Shown here: one piece after another, positions 44,905 to 55,197 of the stretch
Numbering within the stretch: the stretch's first letter is position 1
Layout of the letters: each line of letters starts with the position of its first letter
Assembly: GCA_027297435.1 (NCBI GenBank)
Contig: JAPUIA010000048.1
Location: forward strand, 1-61,372
Origin: Gammaproteobacteria bacterium
GTDB taxonomy: Bacteria > Pseudomonadota > Gammaproteobacteria > Pseudomonadales > Azotimanducaceae
Reading direction: 5' to 3'
Length of the DNA: 61,372 nt
Made by a program: the position numbers and the translations under genes
Notes under the pieces: generated by a model
Seen by the model: the letters and a program-made list of their open reading frames with translations, nothing else
The model's database searches: none
What the model was told of the DNA's origin: nothing

Positions 44905-45195
44905 ATGAACATTCGACCTCTACACGATCGCGTAGTCGTGCGCCGGATGGATGAAGAGACCACCTCTGCCGGGGGCATCGTGCTGCCCGATTCAGCGGCG
45001 GAGAAGCCTTCTCAAGGTGAAGTGCTTGCCGTTGGGACGGGAAAACTCCTAGACAACGGTGACGTACGCGCGCTGGACGTCAAAGTCGGCGACAAGATCA
45101 TATTTGGCCAGTACGGCGGGAGCACCGTGAAAATCGATGGTGAAGAGCTGCTGATTCTCACCGAAAGCGAGATTTTTGGTGTGCTGGAAGGCTAA
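44905..45195 (+). CDS. groES: co-chaperonin GroES
   Basis: This 96-residue lid of the GroEL cage starts [18 protein letters not shown], has the mobile loop [19 protein letters not shown] and ends with [16 protein letters not shown] 44905 is the conventional start; an in-frame ATG at 44896 would add three residues. It is the first gene of the CIRCE-controlled operon. Confidence 0.97.
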   Translation: MNIRPLHDRVVVRRMDEETTSAGGIVLPDSAAEKPSQGEVLAVGTGKLLDNGDVRALDVKVGDKIIFGQYGGSTVKIDGEELLILTESEIFGVLEG

Positions 45196-46857
<1,662 letters not shown>

Positions 46858-46883
46858 TTGGATTGGTACTATCCAATGACCTC

Positions 46884-46913
46884 GAAACCCCGGCTTTGCC
46901 GGGGTTTCTTTTT
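46884..46913 (+). terminator. intrinsic terminator of groESL
   Basis: An 11-bp stem GAAACCCCGGC / GCCGGGGTTTC with a TTT loop, then TTTTT. A second small hairpin ATTGGAT/ATCCAAT lies just before it. Confidence 0.92.
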
Positions 46914-47158
46914 ATTGGGCATCGGAGGCTGCCGAATCGCCTCGATTGTCCGTACTTCTTGCCCTCCCTGGTGCAACGTTGTCGTTCCGGACGAACCCCG
47001 GCCCGGCCATCCTTGGCCGGGCGTCCTCGCCTGCCAAAACGGTGCTTTGGCTTGCGCTCCGTGGAATCGGCTCGGACCCGCAAGCTCGCATTGACCGCAC
47101 AGCCGCGATATATTCCGGCCGCTCATAACGATAAATACCCGGGGAGGGGCGAAAAATA
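46914..47158. other. groEL to PuuD-like gene intergenic region
   Basis: It contains a CCCGGCCA-TCCT-TGGCCGGG hairpin (47002-47021) without a T-run, and a TATATT box near 47109 with no well-placed -35. Open frames here lack similarity to known families and are not called. Confidence 0.4.
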
Positions 47159-47809
47159 ATGGACATGGCAATCATCGACTACCTGGCCAAGTGGGGGCAC
47201 TACTTGGCGGGTATTACCTGGATCGGGTTGCTCTACTACTTCAACTTCGTGCAGACGGAGTATTTCAAGGAAGCCGACCCGGCAGCACGTACTGATGCGT
47301 TCGTCGGACTCGTGCCGCGCGCGCTGTGGTGGTTCCGTTGGGGGGCGATGTTCACGTTTCTCACCGGCCTCATCATGCTTGGCATCCGGGGCGCCGGACT
47401 AACCGTCGACATCACCGTGGGTGCCGTGCTTGGCACGTTGATGTTCTTGAACGTGTGGCTGATCATCTGGCCCAATCAGAAGATCATCATCGCGTCCAAC
47501 CAGCAGGTGAAAGACGGTGGCGAAGCATTGGCGGAAGCGGGTGCGGCGGCGCCAAAAGCCGGATTGGCGTCTCGGACAAACACCTTGTTCTCGATCCCCA
47601 TGCTGTACTTCATGGGGTCTAGCGCGCACTTGCCGAACGGCAGCATTGGCGGGGAATCCACGGCGCTCATCGTGTCGTTGGTCGTCATCGCAGCGCTGGA
47701 ACTGAACGCGATCTTCGGCAAACTCGGACCGATTGCATCCGTGAAAGGTGTCATCACCTCCGGATTCGGCTTGACCGTGGTTTTGTGGGGGTTGCTGCAG
47801 GTCCTCTAG
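47159..47809 (+). CDS. PuuD-type (urate hydroxylase family) integral membrane domain, stand-alone
   Basis: This 216-residue protein has about six transmembrane segments. The N-terminal WGHYLAGITWIGLLYYFNFVQ with its membrane His, and later LASRTNTLFSIPMLYFMGSSAH, resemble the membrane part of PuuD. Characterised PuuD carries a C-terminal cytochrome c domain; none is present here (no CxxCH). No purine genes are nearby, so urate oxidation is not supported by context. It may be a haem-binding redox protein of unknown partner. Confidence 0.65.
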   Translation: MDMAIIDYLAKWGHYLAGITWIGLLYYFNFVQTEYFKEADPAARTDAFVGLVPRALWWFRWGAMFTFLTGLIMLGIRGAGLTVDITVGAVLGTLMFLNVWLIIWPNQKIIIASNQQVKDGGEALAEAGAAAPKAGLASRTNTLFSIPMLYFMGSSAHLPNGSIGGESTALIVSLVVIAALELNAIFGKLGPIASVKGVITSGFGLTVVLWGLLQVL

Positions 47810-47828
47810 AACGGCGTTTCGATTCATG

Positions 47829-47857
47829 AGCCCGCGCATGACGCGGGCTTTTTTTTG
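47829..47857 (+). terminator. intrinsic terminator after the PuuD-like gene
   Basis: AGCCCGCG / CGCGGGCT stem with a CATGA loop, followed by a run of T. It overlaps the next promoter. Confidence 0.88.
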
Positions 47858-47865
47858 CATATAAT
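47838..47865 (+). promoter_or_regulatory. candidate sigma-70 promoter of the coiled-coil gene
   Basis: A perfect TATAAT at 47860-47865 lies 32 bases before the ATG, with ATGACG (47838-47843) as a weak -35 at 16-base spacing inside the preceding terminator stem. Confidence 0.5.
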
Positions 47866-47896
47866 CCACCGCGTCGCGAAATGAGAGTATGGATTG

Positions 47897-48646
47897 ATGG
47901 CAGAACGTCCCAGACCGAAATCACCGAGTATCTCCGCCACGCCCGAAGACGCTTCGGGCCGTCGACGTCCCGCCGCGCCCGGTGGTCGCAGGCGTGGGGG
48001 CAAGGATGGCGGTGGCGGCGGGGGCCGCATGATCGGGATCAATCTCATTTTGGCGGTCCTGGTTGCGGGGTTGGTCGTTGCCGGCTGGTTCATCGCCAAT
48101 CAACACCAGCTGTTGACGGACGAACAGCTGAAGCTTGCGTCTGCGAACACGCGCATCGAAGCCTTGGAGGACCGCCTGCGCATGACCGACCAGGTCATGA
48201 CCGAGGTCGGTGTCGAAACCGATGAACAGATCAATCTTTGGGAGTCCGAGATTCGTAAACTCTGGGCGATATCCAACGAACGCAACAAAAAGTGGATTCA
48301 GGACAACCAGAAGCTGCTCGAGCGGCAAAAATCGACCATCACCTCCCTCGAGTCCAACGACAGGAATTTGAAAAGCGCCGTCGACCGGCACGAGAGAGCG
48401 TTTGCCCAACAACAAGCCGTCATTGATCAGCTGGCGAGCATTGAACTGCAGTTGCAGCAGATACTGAGAGGGCAACGCGACCTGGTCGACAAGGTCAACG
48501 TCGCCAGCCAATCGGTGGCGAGTATGGGTACCCGCGTGACCGACAACGAGCAGGCGGTGGTGGCCATTGACGCCTATCGGCTGCAGATCAACACGAGGTT
48601 GTCGGATATCGAACGCCGTTTGACTACCGCCACCCCAACTCTTTGA
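47897..48646 (+). CDS. single-pass membrane protein with periplasmic coiled coil, unknown function
   Basis: This 249-residue protein has a cytoplasmic Pro/Arg/Gly-rich tail (residues 1-45, basic and probably disordered), one transmembrane helix (IGINLILAVLVAGLVVAGWFIA) and about 180 residues of predicted coiled coil rich in Leu, Gln and Asp. Conserved-looking LWESEIRKLWAISNERNKKW follows the helix. I do not recognise a family with a known role. The layout suggests an envelope scaffold. It stands alone between a promoter and the HD-GYP gene. Confidence 0.8.
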   Translation: MAERPRPKSPSISATPEDASGRRRPAAPGGRRRGGKDGGGGGGRMIGINLILAVLVAGLVVAGWFIANQHQLLTDEQLKLASANTRIEALEDRLRMTDQVMTEVGVETDEQINLWESEIRKLWAISNERNKKWIQDNQKLLERQKSTITSLESNDRNLKSAVDRHERAFAQQQAVIDQLASIELQLQQILRGQRDLVDKVNVASQSVASMGTRVTDNEQAVVAIDAYRLQINTRLSDIERRLTTATPTL

Positions 48647-48766
48647 TTTGGTTCAAAAAAAATATCCATCCCGAGACCTGTTCCACGGACAGTTTGTGAT
48701 CTAGATCCAGCTAGATCGAGCACCATCGCGGCATACTGCCTGCGTTGGATTCAATAGGTATTGGTG

Positions 48767-50671
48767 ATGGAAGTTGGCAGCCACAAGCCAACACTGTGTA
48801 CGGTGGGCGAGACCCATTCGGGTCTCGTGGCCGTCGCGCGTACTCGAGGGTGGAATCTGTTCGAGCAGCAAGCGGCGTCGCTCGAGCGCGTCGATGTTGA
48901 CGGCTCACTCAATCAGGGCGTCGCCATCGTTCTTGCACCCCAAGCGAACCTCAACGAGCTGAGGCGCGCCTATCCGCACGCTCTCTTTTTGAGTGAAGAG
49001 GCGGGCCTTGCGGCCGATCTGCAACTGAAGCCAGATACCACCGAAGATGTGCTTGAGGGGTTGTTGGCCCATGGCGAAGCGCACTGGCGACGCAACTTGA
49101 AAGTTCTGCAGCTCGTACGTGAGGTGGGTATTCGGCGCCACCGGATGCATCAGCTCTCAGAAATTGGGCTTGCTCTCTCAACGCGTATGGAGCTCGATGA
49201 ACTGCTTGAAACGATTCTTTCGGAAGCGCGACGTATTGCCAGTTGCGACGCAGGTTCTTTATACCTGGTCGAAGAAGGCGAAGATCTTCGGAACCTCTCC
49301 TTCAAACTTGCGCAAAACGACTCGCTCGACGTACCGTATTTAGAGAAACGTTTGCCGCTCACCACGGAGAGCCTGGCGGGGTACGTGGCGTTGTCCGGTG
49401 AAGAGCTCAACATCAACGACGTCTACGAGTTGCCCAACGACACCCCGTACCAATTCAACCGCTCGTTCGACGAACAGATGGGTTATCGAACCCAATCCGT
49501 GCTGGTAATACCCATGCGCGACTATCGCCAAGAGGTGGTTGGCGTATTGCAGTTCATCAACCGTTTGAACCCAACCACAGGCGAGCCAACACCATTTGAT
49601 GAGGAGATCGCCGAGTTGCTACGCGCCGTCGCTAGCCAGGCAGCCGTTTCGATTCAGAAAAACACCCTCATTCACGATATCAACCAACTGTTCGAAAGCT
49701 TCGTGCAAGCTTCCGTCAAAACCATCGAACAGCGCGATCCGACTACCAGCGGTCACTCGTTTCGAGTTGCTGATACGACCGTCGCCTTGTTGGAGGATCT
49801 CCCCAGGTCTCAACTGTCGCGATTTCGCGACTTGAGTTTGAGCCCCGAGCATCTTCGCGAGGTGCGTTATGCAGCGCTCCTGCACGATTTTGGCAAGGTT
49901 AGTGTGCGCGAGGACGTTCTCACCAAACCTAAGAAACTGAATGAAGATCGCCTCGAGATCATTCGCTACCGCGTAGAACTGCAAAAGGAACGCTTGCGTC
50001 GCCGGGCCGTAGAACGGGAGATGGATTTTCTGCATCGAGAGGTCGTCGAGCTGCAGGTGGCAAGACACCAGGTGCATCGCGAACTCGCCAAGGAGCTATC
50101 GCAGCTGGACGACTACTTCGAATGGGTGACTCGAGCCAACGAGCCCAACGTGCTCGACGAAGGTGACTTTGCGCATCTCAATTCGATTCGCGAGTACGGC
50201 TATCGGGAGTTCGACGGTACCTTGGGCGGGCTCATCAATGATCAGGAGTTGCTTGCCTTGTCCGTGCGTCGCGGCAGCCTCACGCCGGATGAACGGCGAG
50301 AAATTCAGTCGCACGTCGTACACACCAGAGAGTTTCTATCGGTTCTACCCTGGCCGCCGGAACTAAGCCGCGTGCCGGAAATCGCCGGAGCCCATCACGA
50401 AAAGTTGGATGGCAGTGGCTATCCGCTGGGGCTGGTGGAAGACCAGATTCCACTTGCCAGCCGGGTGATGACTGTGTGCGACATCTACGATGCGCTGACC
50501 GCAATGGACCGGCCATACAAACCGGCAATGTCCGATCCGCAAGCGTTCGAGATACTCGAAGACGAGGCCAGGCGCGGCTTGTTGGATACCGACATCGTGC
50601 AGGTATTTATCAGAAGCCGTGTCGAAAGGGCTGACATTCCGACCAAGTCGATAGCGCTCGGCGCGGTCTGA
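48767..50671 (+). CDS. GAF and HD-GYP domain protein, c-di-GMP phosphodiesterase candidate
   Basis: The protein has about 634 residues. Residues 1-110 form an N-terminal domain I do not recognise, possibly receiver-like without the acidic pocket. A GAF domain spans about 140-300 (CDAGSLYLVEEGEDL, VLVIPMRDYRQEVVGVLQFINR), then comes the HD-GYP domain with LLHDFGKV (HD at 373-374) and HHEKLDGSGYPLG (GYP near 551-553). The full motif set suggests an active enzyme. An inserted coiled coil (about 400-455) separates the HD and GYP halves. ATG 48767 has AGG upstream; TTG and GTG precede it in frame. Confidence 0.9.
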   Translation: MEVGSHKPTLCTVGETHSGLVAVARTRGWNLFEQQAASLERVDVDGSLNQGVAIVLAPQANLNELRRAYPHALFLSEEAGLAADLQLKPDTTEDVLEGLLAHGEAHWRRNLKVLQLVREVGIRRHRMHQLSEIGLALSTRMELDELLETILSEARRIASCDAGSLYLVEEGEDLRNLSFKLAQNDSLDVPYLEKRLPLTTESLAGYVALSGEELNINDVYELPNDTPYQFNRSFDEQMGYRTQSVLVIPMRDYRQEVVGVLQFINRLNPTTGEPTPFDEEIAELLRAVASQAAVSIQKNTLIHDINQLFESFVQASVKTIEQRDPTTSGHSFRVADTTVALLEDLPRSQLSRFRDLSLSPEHLREVRYAALLHDFGKVSVREDVLTKPKKLNEDRLEIIRYRVELQKERLRRRAVEREMDFLHREVVELQVARHQVHRELAKELSQLDDYFEWVTRANEPNVLDEGDFAHLNSIREYGYREFDGTLGGLINDQELLALSVRRGSLTPDERREIQSHVVHTREFLSVLPWPPELSRVPEIAGAHHEKLDGSGYPLGLVEDQIPLASRVMTVCDIYDALTAMDRPYKPAMSDPQAFEILEDEARRGLLDTDIVQVFIRSRVERADIPTKSIALGAV

Positions 50672-50673
50672 AG

Positions 50674-50799
50674 CTAGAACGGTCTCAAAAAGAGACCGCT
50701 TCTAGGGAGCGCATGGATGCAGGACCATAATAGGTACGGAAAATGCGAGGTTTGCGCAGCAAACCGTCTCGAAAAAATGCCACGACGGCATTTTTGAGA
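50674..50799. terminator. hairpin cluster and terminators between convergent HD-GYP and gspB genes
   Basis: A 13-bp hairpin (50674-50705, ...GGTCTC-AAAAA-GAGACC...) follows the HD-GYP stop. GGTTTGC-GCA-GCAAACC sits at 50749-50765. On the minus strand, AAAAATGCC-GTCGT-GGCATTTTTT directly follows the gspB stop and is a typical intrinsic terminator. No gene lies here. Confidence 0.7.
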
Positions 50800-51429
50800 T
50801 CAGTTGTAGTCATTCTCCCAGCTTTCTAGCACCGAGATCCCAACGAGGTACTCGCCGAATTGGAGCACCACGCCTTCCTCGGTGATTTCTTCGAGCCTCA
50901 TGCCCTCGACCACCTCGCCTTCGGTTCGTCGCGTACCGTTGATCACGACTGCTCGAAGCGTTGGATCGTCTGCGTATATGTGAGTCGAGAACGCCAAACC
51001 CGGAAATCCCGCGCGTAGCGAAGCTGGCAGGTCGTTTAACCTCACGCGTTGCAGGGATGCCGGTGGAGATGTTTGTCGTAGCGGTGACTGGCGCTCGATT
51101 ACCGATCGACGTTCGGCAACGGTGGCTATTGCCGCTTGGTTTAAATCGGCGGCAGGTTCCGTGGGCTGTGTTTCTTCGGGCTGTTTTTCTTCAGGGAGGG
51201 GATCGGATCGTGCCTCGACCATCGTAGCTTGAGGGTTTGCCCACCAAGCCAACCAACCCGCGAAGACGCCCGCATTTATGAGCAACGCGATGCCGATAAC
51301 CCAAAGCACCAGATGGTGTTTCTTGCGATCCGCCTGGATGCGTTCGGCCTTTGCGATGACCAGCGCGGCCGCAGCGTTTGGGTCGCGTGCTGCTTCGCTC
51401 TTTTTTAACGCATCGAGTATGTAGGACAC
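50800..51429 (-). CDS. gspB: type II secretion assembly protein GspB
   Basis: This 209-residue protein starts VSYILDALKKSEAARDPNA, the standard GspB opening. It has a transmembrane helix (about 36-58), a Pro/Glu-rich periplasmic linker and a C-terminal T2SSB domain (LPASLRAGFPGLAFSTHIYADDPTLRAVVINGTRRTEGEVV). GspAB helps place the secretin in the outer membrane through the peptidoglycan. GTG 51429 has GAGG eight bases upstream within the gspA end. No other gsp genes are in the window. Confidence 0.92.
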   Translation of the reverse strand: MSYILDALKKSEAARDPNAAAALVIAKAERIQADRKKHHLVLWVIGIALLINAGVFAGWLAWWANPQATMVEARSDPLPEEKQPEETQPTEPAADLNQAAIATVAERRSVIERQSPLRQTSPPASLQRVRLNDLPASLRAGFPGLAFSTHIYADDPTLRAVVINGTRRTEGEVVEGMRLEEITEEGVVLQFGEYLVGISVLESWENDYN

Positions 51430-51431
51430 GC

Positions 51432-53123
51432 TCAAGACCTCAGCTTTGGCGTCGCCAGCTGCAAGCGGTCGGCCAGTCGAATCCAGGTCGCAGGCCCGAC
51501 AATGCCGTCGGTCAGCAAGCCTTCTTGTTGCTGGAACGCCGTGACTGCGTCGTGTAGTGAGGAGTCGAAGCGGTTCGCAACCGGTGAAGGAGCAATTTCT
51601 ACGATGTTCGCGAGCTGCACGCGCAGCCACCCAACCGACGAATGTTCGTCGCCTTGGCGCAAGCTACCGTGATATCCGGGAGGCGTTTGCCAAAGCACGA
51701 CGTAGCGGCCAAACCACACATCACGCAGGTGTTTGGGTGTCACGTCGTGTTGATCGTTGCCGAGATGAAACGCGAAACGGCCGCCTTGACTGGACGTGAT
51801 CGCACCGTAGAACGGAGTTTCTTGGGCGTCCCACAATTCCAGCACAACGGGTAGGTTGAGCCGCTCGATGTCCGACCAACTGCCGTTTTGGCCCAGACAT
51901 TGAAGTCCGACTCTCGGCGCGAAATCACAAGGTATTTCGCGCGAGCCAGTCGGAAAGTCATGCCCCCAATGTCGGAATACGATCGCGTAGGCAAGGCGCT
52001 GGGTTACAAAGCTTGCTTGGTCCGGGCGCGTGACGACGAAGGCGTCATCCATGGCTTCGGCGGAAGCATCGTGCGCGGGCAGGACTGCGGGTCGTTCAAC
52101 GTCGACGGGTGCCGGCGATGTTGCCTCCACAATGGCTATCGGCGTCTCGAGGGTTGCAGGTTCACTCGCCGTTGCCAGCGTTTGCGTAGCGCTTGCGGTT
52201 GGCTCCGAAGCGGTGGCCGGTGCCACGGTTGCCGGTGTCGATAACCAAGCCAACGCCATCCCCGCCCCGGCGAGTCCCACGACGCCAGCGGCCAGCCACC
52301 AGCGATACCGGCGCTGTTGGCCCAACACTTCTGTAGCTGCGTGCCCGACGATACTGGGCGTGACGCGTTTCTTACCCTCGACGTATGCGCCGAGTAATGC
52401 GCGATCGGCGATGATGTTGACCAGTCTCGGGGTGCCCTTCGACAAATGAAACAGCTTGCTTAGCCCGCCGTCGGTAAACAGATCGGGGTTACCGCCGGCG
52501 AGCGACAGTCGATGGGAAACGTAAGCATAGCAGTCGTCCCGATTGAGCGATGTCAGGTGATAACGAGCGGTGATCCGCTGGGCAAGCTGGCGTAGCTCGG
52601 TGCGGCTCAACAGTTCGTCAAGTTCCGGTTGTCCCAGCAATATGATGCGCAATAGCTTGCGCTCGTTGGTTTCCAGGTTGGTCAGCAATCGAATCTGCTC
52701 CAACACGGCGGGCGATAGATTCTGGGCTTCATCTATGATTACGACGGTACTCCGCCCATCCTGGTGGGTACGCAGCAAATGCCGGTTTAAGACGTCGATG
52801 TATTGTTTGACGCTTTTGAGGTCGTTCTTATCGAACGGAATACCGAGTTCCTCGCAGATGGTCTCCAACAGCTCGCCGACAGTCAGGCGGGGATTCAGGA
52901 TGAAAGCGACGTCCAGATTGGGCGGCGTTTGTTTGATGAGGTTGCGCAACAACGTCGTTTTGCCGGTGCCGACTTCACCTGTGATCAGTACGAAACCACC
53001 ATGCTCGAAGCCGTACATCAGGTGTGCGAGCGCCTCGCGGTGGCCTTGGCTGAGATAGAGAAAACTCGGATCCGGCGCGATCGAAAACGGCTCTTTGTCA
53101 AAGTTGAAGTAGTCTTGGTACAC
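51432..53123 (-). CDS. gspA: GspA/ExeA-type AAA ATPase with peptidoglycan-binding domain
   Basis: This 563-residue protein starts VYQDYFNFDKEPFSIAPDP. Cytoplasmic AAA domain: Walker A TGEVGTGKTTLLR, Walker B VVIIDEAQNL, sensor LLGQPELDELL. One transmembrane helix (WWLAAGVVGLAGAGMALAWL, near 275-295) is followed by an Ala/Thr/Pro linker, a C39-like middle region and a C-terminal PG_binding_1 domain (FDSSLHDAVTAFQQQEGLLTDG). With GspB it supports secretin assembly. GTG 53123 is preferred because the longer frame overlaps the acyltransferase gene. Confidence 0.92.
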   Translation of the reverse strand: MYQDYFNFDKEPFSIAPDPSFLYLSQGHREALAHLMYGFEHGGFVLITGEVGTGKTTLLRNLIKQTPPNLDVAFILNPRLTVGELLETICEELGIPFDKNDLKSVKQYIDVLNRHLLRTHQDGRSTVVIIDEAQNLSPAVLEQIRLLTNLETNERKLLRIILLGQPELDELLSRTELRQLAQRITARYHLTSLNRDDCYAYVSHRLSLAGGNPDLFTDGGLSKLFHLSKGTPRLVNIIADRALLGAYVEGKKRVTPSIVGHAATEVLGQQRRYRWWLAAGVVGLAGAGMALAWLSTPATVAPATASEPTASATQTLATASEPATLETPIAIVEATSPAPVDVERPAVLPAHDASAEAMDDAFVVTRPDQASFVTQRLAYAIVFRHWGHDFPTGSREIPCDFAPRVGLQCLGQNGSWSDIERLNLPVVLELWDAQETPFYGAITSSQGGRFAFHLGNDQHDVTPKHLRDVWFGRYVVLWQTPPGYHGSLRQGDEHSSVGWLRVQLANIVEIAPSPVANRFDSSLHDAVTAFQQQEGLLTDGIVGPATWIRLADRLQLATPKLRS

Positions 53124-53128
53124 GCTTT

Positions 53129-54007
53129 TCAAGCAGACGCCGCGGGTTTGGTCAGGTTGATCAGTTCGTCTTTCGCTCGCCAAAGCGATTCTATAAACGG
53201 ACCCAAGCTCTCACGCTGCTCGGCTTCGTCGGCGCTGCGCATCGCCCGGCTCAGTTTGTGCAGTTCGATCTTTATCGAGACGCTCTCGCACCTGCCTTGC
53301 AGGAACTCCCAAAAACCCGGTGGTCCGTTCGGATACACTATGGAAACGTCGATGAGTTCGTCAAGCTCATCCTCTAGCCCAACCAACACGTAGCTCAAGC
53401 CGCCAATGCGGGGATTCAACAGGTTTTGATAACGTGCATCCTGAGCCGCGTGTTTGTCCACAGTGAAGCGGGTACCCTCGAGAAAATTCAATATTGCGGT
53501 CGGATGTGCGCGAAATCGATCGCAAGCGTTTAGCGTGTTCTGCCGATCCAGGTTCTTTAGGTCTGGATTGGCCTCCCGTTCCTCACGGCTAACGCGTCGA
53601 ACGTACGGAAACCCCAACAAATACATTGCCTGTCCAAGAAACGGCAGCCAGATGAGCTGCTGTTTGGTGAAGAACTTGAGCGGCGGAACGACCGCGCGGA
53701 AAGTCGATTGCAACAGTACGATATCGGCCCAGGTTTGATGATTGCTGATCACCATGTACCAGCGATCGCGGGACAGCTCGGCTGCAGGCCAGGACACCTG
53801 CACGTCGATGAGTCTCAACGTGCGATACATCCAGCGGTTGGCACTCACCCAGGCGTCGATTATGAGGTCCATGTGTTTCGACATGCGCGCGTGCCACCTG
53901 CCCGTGAGCGGCAGCCGGATTAGCGCCATAATGAACAACACGATGCACCCCACGATCGTGTTTACCGCGATGAACAGAGCCGACGAAGAGCCTTTAACCC
54001 ATGCCAT
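53129..54007 (-). CDS. 1-acylglycerol-3-phosphate acyltransferase family protein, YihG-like
   Basis: This 292-residue membrane-bound acyltransferase has an N-terminal hydrophobic helix, the catalytic HX4D box in ISNHQTWADI and the substrate-binding FLEGTRFT motif. These indicate acyl transfer to a lysophosphatidic-acid-like acceptor; the YihG/YihG-like subgroup is a second, non-essential PlsC. The stop is five bases from the preferred gspA start. Its ATG overlaps the divergent aminopeptidase ATG by three bases or more, so one of the two starts may differ. Confidence 0.88.
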   Translation of the reverse strand: MAWVKGSSSALFIAVNTIVGCIVLFIMALIRLPLTGRWHARMSKHMDLIIDAWVSANRWMYRTLRLIDVQVSWPAAELSRDRWYMVISNHQTWADIVLLQSTFRAVVPPLKFFTKQQLIWLPFLGQAMYLLGFPYVRRVSREEREANPDLKNLDRQNTLNACDRFRAHPTAILNFLEGTRFTVDKHAAQDARYQNLLNPRIGGLSYVLVGLEDELDELIDVSIVYPNGPPGFWEFLQGRCESVSIKIELHKLSRAMRSADEAEQRESLGPFIESLWRAKDELINLTKPAASA

Positions 54008-55197
54008 GCGCTGTTCTTAACACAGTAAAAACCGCCATTCCAGCAGTTGCGCGGTGGGCCGCGGGCTTGACCGTGGTGGTTTGCTTGATTGGCTGCGATT
54101 CGCTCGGCTATTACGCCCATCTAACGGGTGGTCAGTGGAACCTGGTGCGCGCCCGCCAATCGGTCGAGCGAATCCTCGCGGACCGTGCAACTGACGCGGA
54201 GTTGAAGCAGCATCTGTTGGTTGCACAGAACGTGGTGGCCTTTGCAGAATCTGACCTTGGGCTTAGCGCGCATGGCAGCTATCGGCAATACGTGCATCTC
54301 GATCGCTCGTTTGTCGTGTGGAATGTATTTGCGGCAGAGCCCTGGTCGCTGGAGGGTTTCGAGTGGTGTTATCCCTTTGTCGGCTGCGCCCCATATCGCG
54401 GATTCTTCTCACGACGCGGTGCAACGCAAGCAGCGGCAGAGCTGGCCGGGGACGGATATGAAACGTTCGTGGGCGGCGTGCCCGCGTACTCCACGCTAGG
54501 TTGGTTCGACGATCCGATCTTGAGCTCCTTCATCGATTGGCCTGCACCGCAGCTGGCCGAATTGCTCATCCACGAGATCGCCCACCAGCGCGTCTGGGTG
54601 AAGGGTGACGCGGCGTTCAACGAATCGTTTGCGAGCTTCGTCGCCCAGGCGGGTACTCGGGCGTGGTTTCAGAGGCGCGAGCGCATGGAGGAGTTCAACG
54701 CCTACCGGGCGAGCGTTGTCGAATGGCGACGCCTTCGCGATTTGCTGATTGCGGCGAAAGCAACGCTGCAGGTCGCTTACACGAATCCCGATGAGCACCA
54801 GCGTGGTGTCGACAAACAACGCATCCTCGAAGACTTGCGTGCTTGCTACATCGAAAAACGTGATCGTTTGGGCAGAGGGCGATACGACTCGGTGCTCGAA
54901 CACGTCAACAATGCTTATTTCGTCTCGATCGGCACGTATGAAGATTACCAGCCTGGGTTCGAAGCGTTGTTTCAAGAAGTCGATGGGGACTGGTCAGCGT
55001 TTTTTGATGCGGTGGAAACACTTGCCGAGCTTGCCGAGTCGGAACGGCACGCCAGGTTAAGCCACCAGCAGGTAGCACAGGGTCGAGATCACGACGACGC
55101 CGATCAGGTTCAGTGCGAAGCCTTCCTTCGCCATCGTTTGAACGCTGAAACGTCCAGTGCTGAACATGACGATATTGGGCGCGGTCGCCACGGGTAG
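54001..55197 (+). CDS. lipoprotein zinc aminopeptidase (Aminopep family)
   Basis: This 398-residue protein has a lipoprotein signal (TVVVCLIGC, acyl Cys 32). The zinc site H191-EIAH-H195 and a downstream NESFASFVA with E208 fit gluzincin metallopeptidases of the putative aminopeptidase family, along with GGVPAYSTLGWFDDPIL. The recognisable domain ends near FFDAVETLAELAESERHARL; the last 45 residues run 141 bases antisense into the DASS gene and look unlike protein (RDHDDADQVQ). This suggests loss of the original stop codon. Confidence 0.85.
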   Translation: MPCAVLNTVKTAIPAVARWAAGLTVVVCLIGCDSLGYYAHLTGGQWNLVRARQSVERILADRATDAELKQHLLVAQNVVAFAESDLGLSAHGSYRQYVHLDRSFVVWNVFAAEPWSLEGFEWCYPFVGCAPYRGFFSRRGATQAAAELAGDGYETFVGGVPAYSTLGWFDDPILSSFIDWPAPQLAELLIHEIAHQRVWVKGDAAFNESFASFVAQAGTRAWFQRRERMEEFNAYRASVVEWRRLRDLLIAAKATLQVAYTNPDEHQRGVDKQRILEDLRACYIEKRDRLGRGRYDSVLEHVNNAYFVSIGTYEDYQPGFEALFQEVDGDWSAFFDAVETLAELAESERHARLSHQQVAQGRDHDDADQVQCEAFLRHRLNAETSSAEHDDIGRGRHG

